From contig NZ_JBHSUL010000012.1 of NCBI RefSeq assembly GCF_042660675.1, positions 1-64,000 on the forward strand: DNA of 64,000 nucleotides. Reading direction: 5' to 3'. This document shows positions 1 to 8,189 of the stretch, piece by piece. A program made the position numbers and the translations under genes. This DNA comes from Marinilactibacillus sp042660675. GTDB lineage: Bacteria; Bacillota; Bacilli; Lactobacillales; Carnobacteriaceae_A. How positions within the stretch are numbered: the stretch's first letter is position 1; each line of letters begins with the position of its first letter. Under the pieces are notes generated by a model. It did not search any database. It was not told where the DNA came from and saw nothing but the letters and a program-made list of their open reading frames with translations.

Positions 1-49
1 AGATTTGGTGTGGTAACTTTAGTCTATCAGAGAATCTCGCTTGTTTCAT

Positions 50-90
50 TTTACATAAAAATAGTGCTGGCGAATTCTCACCAACACTAG
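50..90 (-). terminator. Intrinsic terminator of the FtsX-type permease operon
   Basis: The arms at 62-70 and 81-89 form a 9-bp stem with one G-T pair. Read on the minus strand it is followed by a T-rich run (TTTTTATG). It lies about 45 bases after the permease stop codon and ends the two-gene ABC operon. Confidence 0.75.
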
Positions 91-132
91 ATATTATAGA
101 ACCTCCAAATTTTGGGCATCTATCTCTTTTGA

Positions 133-3100
133 TTATTCTTGTGCTTTAAGTGCTTCTATCATATCAATATACTTCAACTTGAAATGCATCAAGATCATGA
201 CAAGCCCTGAGAACAAGAATGTCAATAAACCTGAATATAGATAACTAGTAAAGTTGATGTGACGACTGAAGCGCATCATATCTACTTCGGCTGTATTGAT
301 GACGAATCGATGCATAATAATGCCTAGCCCCAATCCGAAAATAATACCCATCAACGTCAGTACAAGATTTTCTCTATAGACGTACATGGTCACTTCCTTG
401 TCATAAAAACCAAGTACTTTAATCGTTGATAATTCACGTTCTCTTTCTGATACATTAATGTTCGTTAAGTTATATAGAACAATAAAAGCCAGTGTCGCTG
501 CTGAAATAATAATGACGAGCGTCACAACATCCAGACTATCTAGCGACCCTTGCATACTGTCGTAGACCACAGAGACAAAGGTTACGCCCTGTACGGCTTC
601 TTCTGCATTCAGTAATTGCCCAACATCTGTGTCTTCTACTTCGTCCGTATCGTATTTCAATAGACGAGTATTATAGACAGGTTCTTCTCCTGTCGCTACT
701 TCAAACGCTTCTGGAGAAAGATAGACGAAATGCTGGAAGTAATGTTCCACGGTCCCTTTCACTTCAACATCGTATACTTCTTGGTCATTTCCATTAATTT
801 GAATCCTATCTCCTACAGAAATATCTAAAAGATCTGCTAGTTTTTCTGTAATGATTGCCCCTTCGTCAGGCAGATCATAAATGTTTTCTGGATCCTGCTT
901 GTCTTTTAGGACTACGAAATCTTTTAGCTTCTCTGTATCTTCCGGAACAAATAAGTTGATATCTTGACGGTTGCCTTCTGCTTCAGCAGTAAAGGTATTT
1001 TGTTCAACTCTAAGATTTTCGTCAATCTCACTCATTCCATTAAGTGTGCTGTCGTAATTTTCTAAATCACTTTGTTCAGCTTCTGAATTTTCAGATACAA
1101 TGGCTTGGTATAAGTTGATTTCTCCATATTGGATACCACCAATATTTGCAATGGAGTCTGATAAACCAAAACCTGTAAGCAAGAGCGCTGTACACCCAGC
1201 CACTCCTATGATGGTCATCAACATACGACCTTTATACCTGAATAGATTTCTTGAAGCAACTTTTTGAGTAAAGCTAAATCTATTCCACAAAAAAGGGATT
1301 CTTTCAATCAAAATTCTTTTTCCTTTTTTAGGCGCTTTTGGTCTCAGCAAGTCGGAGGCATTGCTTTTCAAAGAAATTCTTACGGAAACTAAGGTTGCCA
1401 ATCCTGTTGCACAAAGGGATGCCAAGATTGAAATAATAGAATAGCTCCAATAGAACTGTACACCGATATCAGGTAGATTGTAAATTGACCCGTAAGCATC
1501 CATAATGACTGACGGGAATATCCAGTAGCCAATACCTAATCCAATTAATGCACCTAATATCGTAGCTAGGAAAGCATAAACAAAATATTTTAGAGATATA
1601 TCTGAATTTTTGTATCCCAATGCTTTCATTGTCCCGATCTGACTTCTACCTTCATCGACCATACGTGTCATCGTTGTTAAAGAAATCAGTGCCGCTAATA
1701 GGAAGAAGAAGACAGGGAATATCTGAGCAATTGCTCCGATTCTTTCTGCATTTTCACCGTACTCAGAGTACCCTGCGAAATAAGAGCGATCATTAATTAG
1801 ATACTCCGGATCATTTAAATTATCAAGATCATCTTGTGCTTCTTCTAATTCTGCTCGAGCATCTGCTATTTCTATTTCTGCATCTTCACGCTCATTTTCA
1901 AAGGTTTCAAGGCCTTCTTGATACTCAGCCTCTCCATCTTCTAATTCTACACGCGCATCTTCAAGCTCTGCTCGACCATTCGCAAGTTCTGATTCCAAAG
2001 TAGCTTCTGCTTCATCTAGCTGCTGCGTTCCAGATGCAACTTCTGCTGCTTGGCTTTCAAGTTCTGCTAAACCGTTTGTAACTTGCTGCTGTGCTTGATC
2101 AAGTTCAGCTGCTGCGTCCTGTAATTGCTGACGACCTTGCGCAACTGCTTGTTCACCTTGTTCAAGTTCTTGTTCTTGAGCAGCTATTTGTGCTCTATTA
2201 TTCTCCAACTCTTGTTGCGCTATAGCTAGTTGTTCTTCTGGTAACTGACCAGCACTTGCCTGAAGCTGTTGTTCAGCAGCATCAAGTTCTTGACGCGCAG
2301 CTTCGATTTGCTGCCTACCATTTGCAATTTCTTGTTCTGAAGAAGCTAACTGAGCTTCGGATGATTGACGTTCCTCTTCAAGTCGAGCTCTACCTGCATC
2401 AATATCTGCTTGTGCATTCTGAAGTTCTGTACGAGCACTTTGAATCTGAGCCTCGCCTTGTTCAATTTCTGCTCTTTGCGATTCAATCTCAGCACGGGCA
2501 TTCGCCTCTTCTTGCTCCAGTTCAGCAAGACCATCTTCATAGGCTGCCCAACCTTCATCAAGTTCACTTCGAGCATCTTGTAATTCACTTCGAGCATCTT
2601 CCAGTTCGTTTTCTGCTGACTCTATTTCCTCATATCCATCATTGATTTCTTCTTGACCTTCTGCTCTTATTTCAGCCAGTCTTTCTTGAGGTCGATTTTC
2701 AACTAAGGTTTCGAGTTCAGCTGTTTTCTCGGTAATAAATGCATCATAATCATCACTATAGGCTTCATATTGAGACGATTCGTCAAAACGAATAAATGTC
2801 TCTGTATAATATTCAACATCAAAATCTTCTTCCAAAATAATGGAAAATCCATCCAATGTTCCAGAACCAGCTTGTGTGTTCCCACGTGTATCACTTTCTA
2901 CATAAAGCGGACTTTTCACAAATCCAACAACTTCAAATTCAAGTTGTTTAAACGTATCTTCATAAGCATCATCTGTGCCAGACTCGAGTTTGATCACATC
3001 GCCGATAGCATACGTTTTCTGATAAGTTGAAGTAGAATCGAGCGCAATTTCACCAGACTTTTCTGGAAGGCGGCCTTCTAGTATTGTAAAATCATTGATT

Positions 3101-3441
3101 TCTTTTTGATCTTCTGGATTGTATCCATATATTTTAGACGTCATCCCAGTTTGGTTCATGACAACATCGGTGGAATACAGGGTTTCAACTGTACTGCCTT
3201 CTACCGATTCTAAAAGAGTTTTGTCGTCATCATTCAGACCATAAGTAGATAGGATTTGAAAATCCATTAAATCATGTTCCTGATAATAATCATCTGCCGT
3301 TTGGATCATAACTGGACCTGTTGCACTGATTCCCGCGAAAAAGGCTACACCCAGTAAGATTATGGCAAAAATAGATAGAAAACGTGTTTTAGTTTTCCAT
3401 ATTTCTCTAAACGTATCTTTCCATAAAGCTGTTTTTTTCAC
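133..3441 (-). CDS. ABC transporter permease, FtsX/MacB type with long coiled coil
   Basis: This 1102-residue membrane protein is the permease of an ABC system with the ATPase encoded just upstream. An N-terminal membrane helix (about 20-42) is followed by an extracytoplasmic MacB-like region. A highly charged Glu/Gln/Ala-rich coiled coil then runs from about 255 to 545, before a first FtsX domain (about 570-700, three helices). A second MacB-like half starts near 735 and ends with a second FtsX domain (about 970-1095). FtsX-type permeases usually act in extrusion, lipoprotein handling or signal transduction across the membrane rather than classical import. The start codon is GTG, with AGAGGAA seven bases upstream. 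The substrate is unknown; the coiled coil suggests reaching across the cell wall or coupling to a wall enzyme. Confidence 0.85.
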   Translation of the reverse strand: MKKTALWKDTFREIWKTKTRFLSIFAIILLGVAFFAGISATGPVMIQTADDYYQEHDLMDFQILSTYGLNDDDKTLLESVEGSTVETLYSTDVVMNQTGMTSKIYGYNPEDQKEINDFTILEGRLPEKSGEIALDSTSTYQKTYAIGDVIKLESGTDDAYEDTFKQLEFEVVGFVKSPLYVESDTRGNTQAGSGTLDGFSIILEEDFDVEYYTETFIRFDESSQYEAYSDDYDAFITEKTAELETLVENRPQERLAEIRAEGQEEINDGYEEIESAENELEDARSELQDARSELDEGWAAYEDGLAELEQEEANARAEIESQRAEIEQGEAQIQSARTELQNAQADIDAGRARLEEERQSSEAQLASSEQEIANGRQQIEAARQELDAAEQQLQASAGQLPEEQLAIAQQELENNRAQIAAQEQELEQGEQAVAQGRQQLQDAAAELDQAQQQVTNGLAELESQAAEVASGTQQLDEAEATLESELANGRAELEDARVELEDGEAEYQEGLETFENEREDAEIEIADARAELEEAQDDLDNLNDPEYLINDRSYFAGYSEYGENAERIGAIAQIFPVFFFLLAALISLTTMTRMVDEGRSQIGTMKALGYKNSDISLKYFVYAFLATILGALIGLGIGYWIFPSVIMDAYGSIYNLPDIGVQFYWSYSIISILASLCATGLATLVSVRISLKSNASDLLRPKAPKKGKRILIERIPFLWNRFSFTQKVASRNLFRYKGRMLMTIIGVAGCTALLLTGFGLSDSIANIGGIQYGEINLYQAIVSENSEAEQSDLENYDSTLNGMSEIDENLRVEQNTFTAEAEGNRQDINLFVPEDTEKLKDFVVLKDKQDPENIYDLPDEGAIITEKLADLLDISVGDRIQINGNDQEVYDVEVKGTVEHYFQHFVYLSPEAFEVATGEEPVYNTRLLKYDTDEVEDTDVGQLLNAEEAVQGVTFVSVVYDSMQGSLDSLDVVTLVIIISAATLAFIVLYNLTNINVSERERELSTIKVLGFYDKEVTMYVYRENLVLTLMGIIFGLGLGIIMHRFVINTAEVDMMRFSRHINFTSYLYSGLLTFLFSGLVMILMHFKLKYIDMIEALKAQE

Positions 3442-3494
3442 TACTATTCCTCTTTTAATTTAGATTCGTTTGCTTATAGACTCTTAGGTGTATT

Positions 3495-4199
3495 TTACCA
3501 TTCGATATCCTGAACAGGTGTCGGATTTTCATTAACCGTCATACTTCTTACTTTTGCATTATTAATATCAATGACTCGATCAGCCATTGGTGAGATTGCC
3601 CGGTTATGCGTAATAACAACAACCGTTGCGTTATATTCTTCTTTTGATTTGTTCAATATCTCTAAAACTTTTTTCCCAGTTTCATAATCTAAAGCGCCAG
3701 TTGGCTCATCACAAAGAAGAAGTTTAGGTTGTTTAGCTAACGCTCTTGCAATCGCTACCCTTTGCTGTTCCCCACCTGATAATTGTGCCGGAAAATTATC
3801 CATTCGGTGTCCTAATCCAACACTTTTTAATACTTCCGCAGCATCCAATGCATCTGGTGAGATTTCTGCCGCAAGTTCCACATTTTCTTTTGCGGTCAAG
3901 TTTGGAATCAGATTATAGTTTTGAAACACAAAACCCACATCATCTCGGCGATACTTAGTCAGTTGTTTCTCACTGAACCCTACAATATTCGTGCCGTCTA
4001 TAATCACGTCACCTTCGTCAGCAAAGTCCATTCCACCCAGTATATTCAGTACAGTTGTTTTACCTGCTCCACTAGGGCCTACAATAACGGCGAATTCATT
4101 TTTTTCTATATCAAAAGTAATCCCATCGTTCGCAACAACGGTTGTTTCTCCTGAACTGTATCGTTTGTATTCATCTTTTACTGTTATATAAGCTGTCAT
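3495..4199 (-). CDS. ABC transporter ATP-binding protein, LolD/MacB type
   Basis: This 234-residue nucleotide-binding subunit powers the FtsX-type permease encoded 53 bases downstream in the same operon. Walker A is GPSGAGKT (residues 41-48). The signature LSGGEQQR, Walker B LLLCDEPTGALD and a His switch (VVITHN) are all intact, so it should hydrolyse ATP. The short length and the pairing with an FtsX permease are typical of the LolD/MacB/FtsE group. An AGAGAGGAAC ribosome site sits upstream of the ATG. The transported substrate cannot be told from sequence. Confidence 0.9.
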   Translation of the reverse strand: MTAYITVKDEYKRYSSGETTVVANDGITFDIEKNEFAVIVGPSGAGKTTVLNILGGMDFADEGDVIIDGTNIVGFSEKQLTKYRRDDVGFVFQNYNLIPNLTAKENVELAAEISPDALDAAEVLKSVGLGHRMDNFPAQLSGGEQQRVAIARALAKQPKLLLCDEPTGALDYETGKKVLEILNKSKEEYNATVVVITHNRAISPMADRVIDINNAKVRSMTVNENPTPVQDIEW

Positions 4200-4376
4200 T
4201 CTGTAGTTCCTCTCTTAAATTCTCTTACTCTATATTAGCATAGGCAATGTAATCTATGGGTTTTGTTTGCCTTTCATTACATATTCTTCACAAAATAGTC
4301 ATGATTTTATGATTATTGGCACTTTGTTTTAACTATTTACCCTTTTAAAAATGGCGACAAACATTTAAAAGTCAGA

Positions 4377-4417
4377 AAACAAAAAAGATCAGCAGAGTCA
4401 TTTTCACTCCACTGACC
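4377..4417 (-). terminator. Terminator downstream of the RlmI-like gene
   Basis: A 12-bp stem with three G-T pairs (arms at about 4387-4398 and 4406-4417) is followed on the minus strand by TTTTTTG. It lies 14 bases beyond the methyltransferase stop. Confidence 0.8.
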
Positions 4418-4431
4418 TTTTCATATCCTGA

Positions 4432-5610
4432 TTAGTTTGTTTTTTCTAAGACCATCACTTTAAGATAATCACTTTCAGGATACTGTTCATTAATTTTAAA
4501 ATCTTCTGGCAATTTGTATTCATCGAGTAGATAAGCATCAACATTTTTATTGTCAAACGCTTCGTTTACCATTTCATAGAAATCATCACGAGTTAGCTTC
4601 CAAGTATTGGATGAAGCGATTAACATACCTTTATCTGCTAACACTTCAAGAGCATCTTCAATTAATCCAACATAATCTTTTTCGACTGTAAACGTACGCT
4701 TTTTAGTACGAGCAAAAGTTGGTGGATCCAGGATGATTATATCAAATTTCGAATCATGTTTTCTAGCATAATCTAAATAATCAAAAACATCGATCACTCG
4801 GATTTCATGATCATCTGGATTTAAACCGTTCAGCTCGAATTGTTCAATTGTCTTTGCTTTACTTCTGTTCGCAGCATCGATGTTAACTGTTTTTACTGCG
4901 CCACCCATAGCTGCTGCTACTGAAAATGCTCCAGTGTAACTAAACGTATTTAAAATCGTTTTCCCGGTGCCCCAGTCTTCCATCAATTTCCCTCTGACAT
5001 TTCTCTGATCAAGGAATATCCCTGTCATCCAGCCTTCATTGATGTAAGTCGCATACTGAATACCGTTTTCTTTGATAATCAATGGTTCTGGCGGCACTTC
5101 TCCGTCCACATGCTTGGAATCTAAAGTAGCATCGCTAAAGCGGACTTTTTCAACGATTCCTTTGAAATCAGGAACTGCTACTTTGAAAGCTTGATAGATT
5201 TCTTCTTTATGTGTATAAATTCCTTTGTTGAACCAAGAAAAGATATAGAAGCCATCATAGTAATCGACTGTTATTCCACCGATACCATCACCATCTGCAT
5301 TGAATAAACGGAAAGCAGTTGTTGAGCCATCTGCATAGAAAGCAGAACGAGCCTTATGAGCAATTCTAAATTGACGATCGTAGAAGACAGAATCAATAGT
5401 TTCTTCTTTATCCGTAGTCAAGATCCAGCCAATAGTACGATTTTCTTTACCTAAATAGCCTTTACCGATAAATTTATTTTTCTCATCAACGATCTCAACA
5501 GCTTCACCTTCAGTATAATCACCTAGGTTTTTAAAATCATATTCTTCCAAAGCTTGATAGCCGTTGCGCAATCGATTCGCTGCTAATGCTTTAACTTGTA
5601 ATTTTCTCAA
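4432..5610 (-). CDS. RlmI/YwbD-like class I rRNA methyltransferase
   Basis: This 392-residue protein has the layout of the RlmI family, which makes 5-methylcytosine in 23S rRNA. A PUA-like RNA-binding domain (about 1-80) and a linker are followed by a Rossmann methyltransferase domain from about 200. SAM motif I is LNTFSYTGAFS and motif IV is DPPTF. Where E. coli RlmI carries its catalytic cysteine (SCSG as I recall it), this protein reads ASSNTWK, so the usual m5C chemistry is uncertain. The start is TTG, chosen because AAAGGGG sits seven bases upstream and the N-terminus fits the family. It appears monocistronic, with terminators on both sides. Confidence 0.75.
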   Translation of the reverse strand: MRKLQVKALAANRLRNGYQALEEYDFKNLGDYTEGEAVEIVDEKNKFIGKGYLGKENRTIGWILTTDKEETIDSVFYDRQFRIAHKARSAFYADGSTTAFRLFNADGDGIGGITVDYYDGFYIFSWFNKGIYTHKEEIYQAFKVAVPDFKGIVEKVRFSDATLDSKHVDGEVPPEPLIIKENGIQYATYINEGWMTGIFLDQRNVRGKLMEDWGTGKTILNTFSYTGAFSVAAAMGGAVKTVNIDAANRSKAKTIEQFELNGLNPDDHEIRVIDVFDYLDYARKHDSKFDIIILDPPTFARTKKRTFTVEKDYVGLIEDALEVLADKGMLIASSNTWKLTRDDFYEMVNEAFDNKNVDAYLLDEYKLPEDFKINEQYPESDYLKVMVLEKTN

Positions 5611-5721
5611 TTTATTACCCCTTTATTTTCGAGTGATTCTTTTTAATTTAGATTAATTTTGTAGTTAATTTTGGATGCTTATACGTTCTATATTGCATCC
5701 GGAAACCTTATTCTACCATAC

Positions 5722-5763
5722 AAAAAGGTGAATGCCAGATATTTATATGACATCCACCTTTTT
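5722..5763 (-). terminator. Terminator of the lipoteichoic acid synthase gene
   Basis: An 11-bp stem (GGTGGATGTCA on the minus strand, paired with wobbles) is flanked by five A and five T residues, so it could stop transcription in both directions. It begins 11 bases after the ltaS-type stop codon. Confidence 0.85.
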
Positions 5764-5773
5764 CACTATTCAA

Positions 5774-7954
5774 TTATTCTTCGTCTTGTGCTTGTTCTGG
5801 CATTACAGGTTCTTCATTGTTTTGATCAATAGAGTCCGCTGGCTGTTCTTCTTGCTCCGTGTCCATATCGTTTTGTAACTCAGGTGCGTCTGTTTTATAT
5901 AAGTCGACCGTAGACTCTCCACCATTTGTTTCGATTAGACTTGTACTTCTCAGCGGATCATTTTCGAATATGCTTAACTGATTTGAATAAACATAGTCAT
6001 TTTTCTCAACATCGCTGAATGAATCAGGAGTGTAAAAGCGTAACAAGTCCATCATCATCAAATCATCTGAGTAAGACAATTCCTGTCTTGCATTTTCACG
6101 TATTTCATTCAGTTCAGCAAGTTCTTCTTCAGACAACTCTCCTTGGACTTCTTCTCCAGTTTGAGAATCATAGATTTTTTGACCTATAAATGAGTATTCT
6201 GGAGTCATAACATTTCCGTTTCGGAATGGTACTGTATTGTTATGTTCTTCAGATAAAATATCTTGTCCCATAAAGATATAGTCATCTGTTTGAATGCCCA
6301 ACAAGTGCATCAACGTTGGTAGCATATCTACTTGGCCGCTGTACTTGTCGATGATTTCTCCATTATCCACACCTGGTGCATGAATAATTAATGGAACCTT
6401 TTGCATTTCTGCATTCTGGAAGTCTCCCCATTCATCTTGGTCTTCTCCTAGAAGATCAGCAAGATGAGGATTTCTCATATTGGAAATACCATAGTGGTCT
6501 CCGTAGAGTACAAATACTGAATTTTCATACATTCCAGCTTCTTTCAAATAGTTAAAGAACTCTTCAATCGCTTGGTCAGTATAGTTTGCTGTAGCAAAAT
6601 ATTGATTGATTGTTTCATCTCCCGTTTGAGCTGTTGGGAATCCAGAATTTTGCTCATCCAACGGGTAAGGGAAATGATTCGTTACAGTGATAAACTTGCT
6701 GTAAAATGGTTGTGGTAATTGCTCGATATATTGTGCAGACTCTTGGAAAAACAGCTTATCTTTAAGGCCGTATTCAAGCGAGCGGTCTCCCGATACATCA
6801 TAATAGGCAGAATCAAAGAAATAATCATAACCAAATTGTTGATACGTATCGTTACGATTCCAGAAAGATCCCACATTACCATGGAATGCCGCTGAAGTAT
6901 ATCCAGCTTCTTGCTTCAATATGTTTGGTGCTGCATGGAATGTGTTTGTTGTTCCTAAAGTTTGGAACGCACTTCCTTGTGGTAATCCATATAACGAGTT
7001 TTCTCCTAGTATCTCCGCGTCAGATGACTTACCTTGTCCAACTTGGTGATAAAAGTTTGAGAAGCTATAAGACGAATCGTCATGATATAGACTATTCACG
7101 AAAGGCATAACTTCATGCATTTCGCCATTTTCATCTTCTAGATCATAATCGATCACAAATTGTTGCACACTTTCCATCGCAATAACGAAAACATTACGAC
7201 CTTCAGCTTTACCAAAATATTCTACATTGGGTGCAGCATTATTTTCTTTTGCAAATTCCATAATATCTACTAAATTTGACTCATCGGCGCTTGCTCGAAC
7301 ATGGTTATTCTGTGCCGTTTGGAATGCATCGTAAGCTGTAAAGAAGTTCAGACCTAGATATTTCACAATGTAGTTACGGTCAAAAGTACGCACAAGTAAT
7401 TGAGGTCGGTTACTCTCAGCTAATGCCAAATTCCCTGCAAAAAGTGCAAACCCTAAAACCGTTGTCGCAATTGCGTAGCGTTTCTTGAATGGTCGTACGT
7501 CCATTGTTATATTGGTCTTTTTCTTATAAAGAATAATACCAAGTAGTATGATGATATCCATCCAATACAATAAATCCCAAGGTCTCATCATAGCAATTGT
7601 TGAGGTGAATACAGCTCCTGAAACATTATTAGAACCTAATAATATGTTCATTGTTAGAAAATCTGAAAACTCTCTATAAAACATAATATTAAAATAAAGA
7701 ATCATTGAAGCAATTGTCATAATACTAAACAATGCAATATAAGATCTTTTTGGCTTTTTAAAATAAAGCGCTATTGAGAAAAGGATAACCGTTACCGCGA
7801 TTGGATTAATCAGCAATATAAATTCTTGTATGGCTCCTGAAACACCTAAATTGAATTCAAAGGTATACGCCAAGTATGTTTTTAACCAAAAAAGAACACT
7901 TGCTAGACCAAAAAAACCGATCCTTGTATTTAAACTATTTTTTATCTTAGACAT
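5774..7954 (-). CDS. ltaS: Lipoteichoic acid synthase family phosphoglycerol transferase
   Basis: This polytopic membrane enzyme polymerises glycerol phosphate from phosphatidylglycerol onto a glycolipid anchor outside the cell. Five membrane helices (about 12-180) precede an extracellular sulfatase-fold domain (about 250-600). By comparison with S. aureus LtaS, the metal and substrate residues are Glu261, Asp486 and His487, His427, and Trp365/Arg367. The nucleophile position is Ser310 (GKSSD) instead of the usual threonine (GKTSD). A Glu/Asp/Gln-rich tail follows residue 690, making the protein longer than the usual 620-650 residues. GGAGG sits eight bases before the ATG. It is monocistronic, with a strong promoter and an inverted repeat upstream. 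A paralogue with a primase-like role is possible. Confidence 0.88.
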   Translation of the reverse strand: MSKIKNSLNTRIGFFGLASVLFWLKTYLAYTFEFNLGVSGAIQEFILLINPIAVTVILFSIALYFKKPKRSYIALFSIMTIASMILYFNIMFYREFSDFLTMNILLGSNNVSGAVFTSTIAMMRPWDLLYWMDIIILLGIILYKKKTNITMDVRPFKKRYAIATTVLGFALFAGNLALAESNRPQLLVRTFDRNYIVKYLGLNFFTAYDAFQTAQNNHVRASADESNLVDIMEFAKENNAAPNVEYFGKAEGRNVFVIAMESVQQFVIDYDLEDENGEMHEVMPFVNSLYHDDSSYSFSNFYHQVGQGKSSDAEILGENSLYGLPQGSAFQTLGTTNTFHAAPNILKQEAGYTSAAFHGNVGSFWNRNDTYQQFGYDYFFDSAYYDVSGDRSLEYGLKDKLFFQESAQYIEQLPQPFYSKFITVTNHFPYPLDEQNSGFPTAQTGDETINQYFATANYTDQAIEEFFNYLKEAGMYENSVFVLYGDHYGISNMRNPHLADLLGEDQDEWGDFQNAEMQKVPLIIHAPGVDNGEIIDKYSGQVDMLPTLMHLLGIQTDDYIFMGQDILSEEHNNTVPFRNGNVMTPEYSFIGQKIYDSQTGEEVQGELSEEELAELNEIRENARQELSYSDDLMMMDLLRFYTPDSFSDVEKNDYVYSNQLSIFENDPLRSTSLIETNGGESTVDLYKTDAPELQNDMDTEQEEQPADSIDQNNEEPVMPEQAQDEE

Positions 7955-8035
7955 GAAGATGCCTCCTATACTTTCTGTGAATCTATTTTTTAAATCACTC
8001 TATATTGGATTTAAATCCGATCTATCACTTACGAC

Positions 8036-8064
8036 ATTTTACATTAAATTTACATAGAAGGCAA
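8036..8064 (-). promoter_or_regulatory. Sigma-A promoter of ltaS
   Basis: The -35 element TTGCCT (8059-8064) and the -10 element TAAAAT (8036-8041) are separated by exactly 17 bases, 80-odd bases upstream of the ltaS start. Confidence 0.7.
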
Positions 8065-8082
8065 ATGACTCCTTCTTTAGGT

Positions 8083-8103
8083 TTTACAATAAGATATTGT
8101 AAA
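8083..8103. repeat. Perfect inverted repeat upstream of the ltaS promoter (candidate operator)
   Basis: TTTACAATA and TATTGTAAA form a perfect 9-bp inverted repeat around AGA. The centre lies about 63 bases before the predicted start of transcription, a typical activator position. It is separate from the nearby terminator at 8121-8173. I do not recognise the regulator. Confidence 0.5.
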
Positions 8104-8120
8104 GAAAAGTCTACTATAGA

Positions 8121-8173
8121 AGAAAAAAAGACCTTTCACACTTAGCGAATCATACTTAAGTGTGAAAGGTCTT
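8121..8173 (-). terminator. Terminator of the two-component operon
   Basis: A perfect 17-bp stem (arms at about 8128-8144 and 8157-8173) is followed on the minus strand by seven T residues. It starts 17 bases after the histidine kinase stop. Confidence 0.9.
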
Positions 8174-8189
8174 AAGGGTTATTTAAGAT

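Noticed and set aside
2256..2645. Long open frames on the opposite strand and in the second minus frame within the coiled-coil region of the permease
   Set aside because: They are produced by the repetitive Glu/Gln/Ala codons of the real gene and have no ribosome site or family character.
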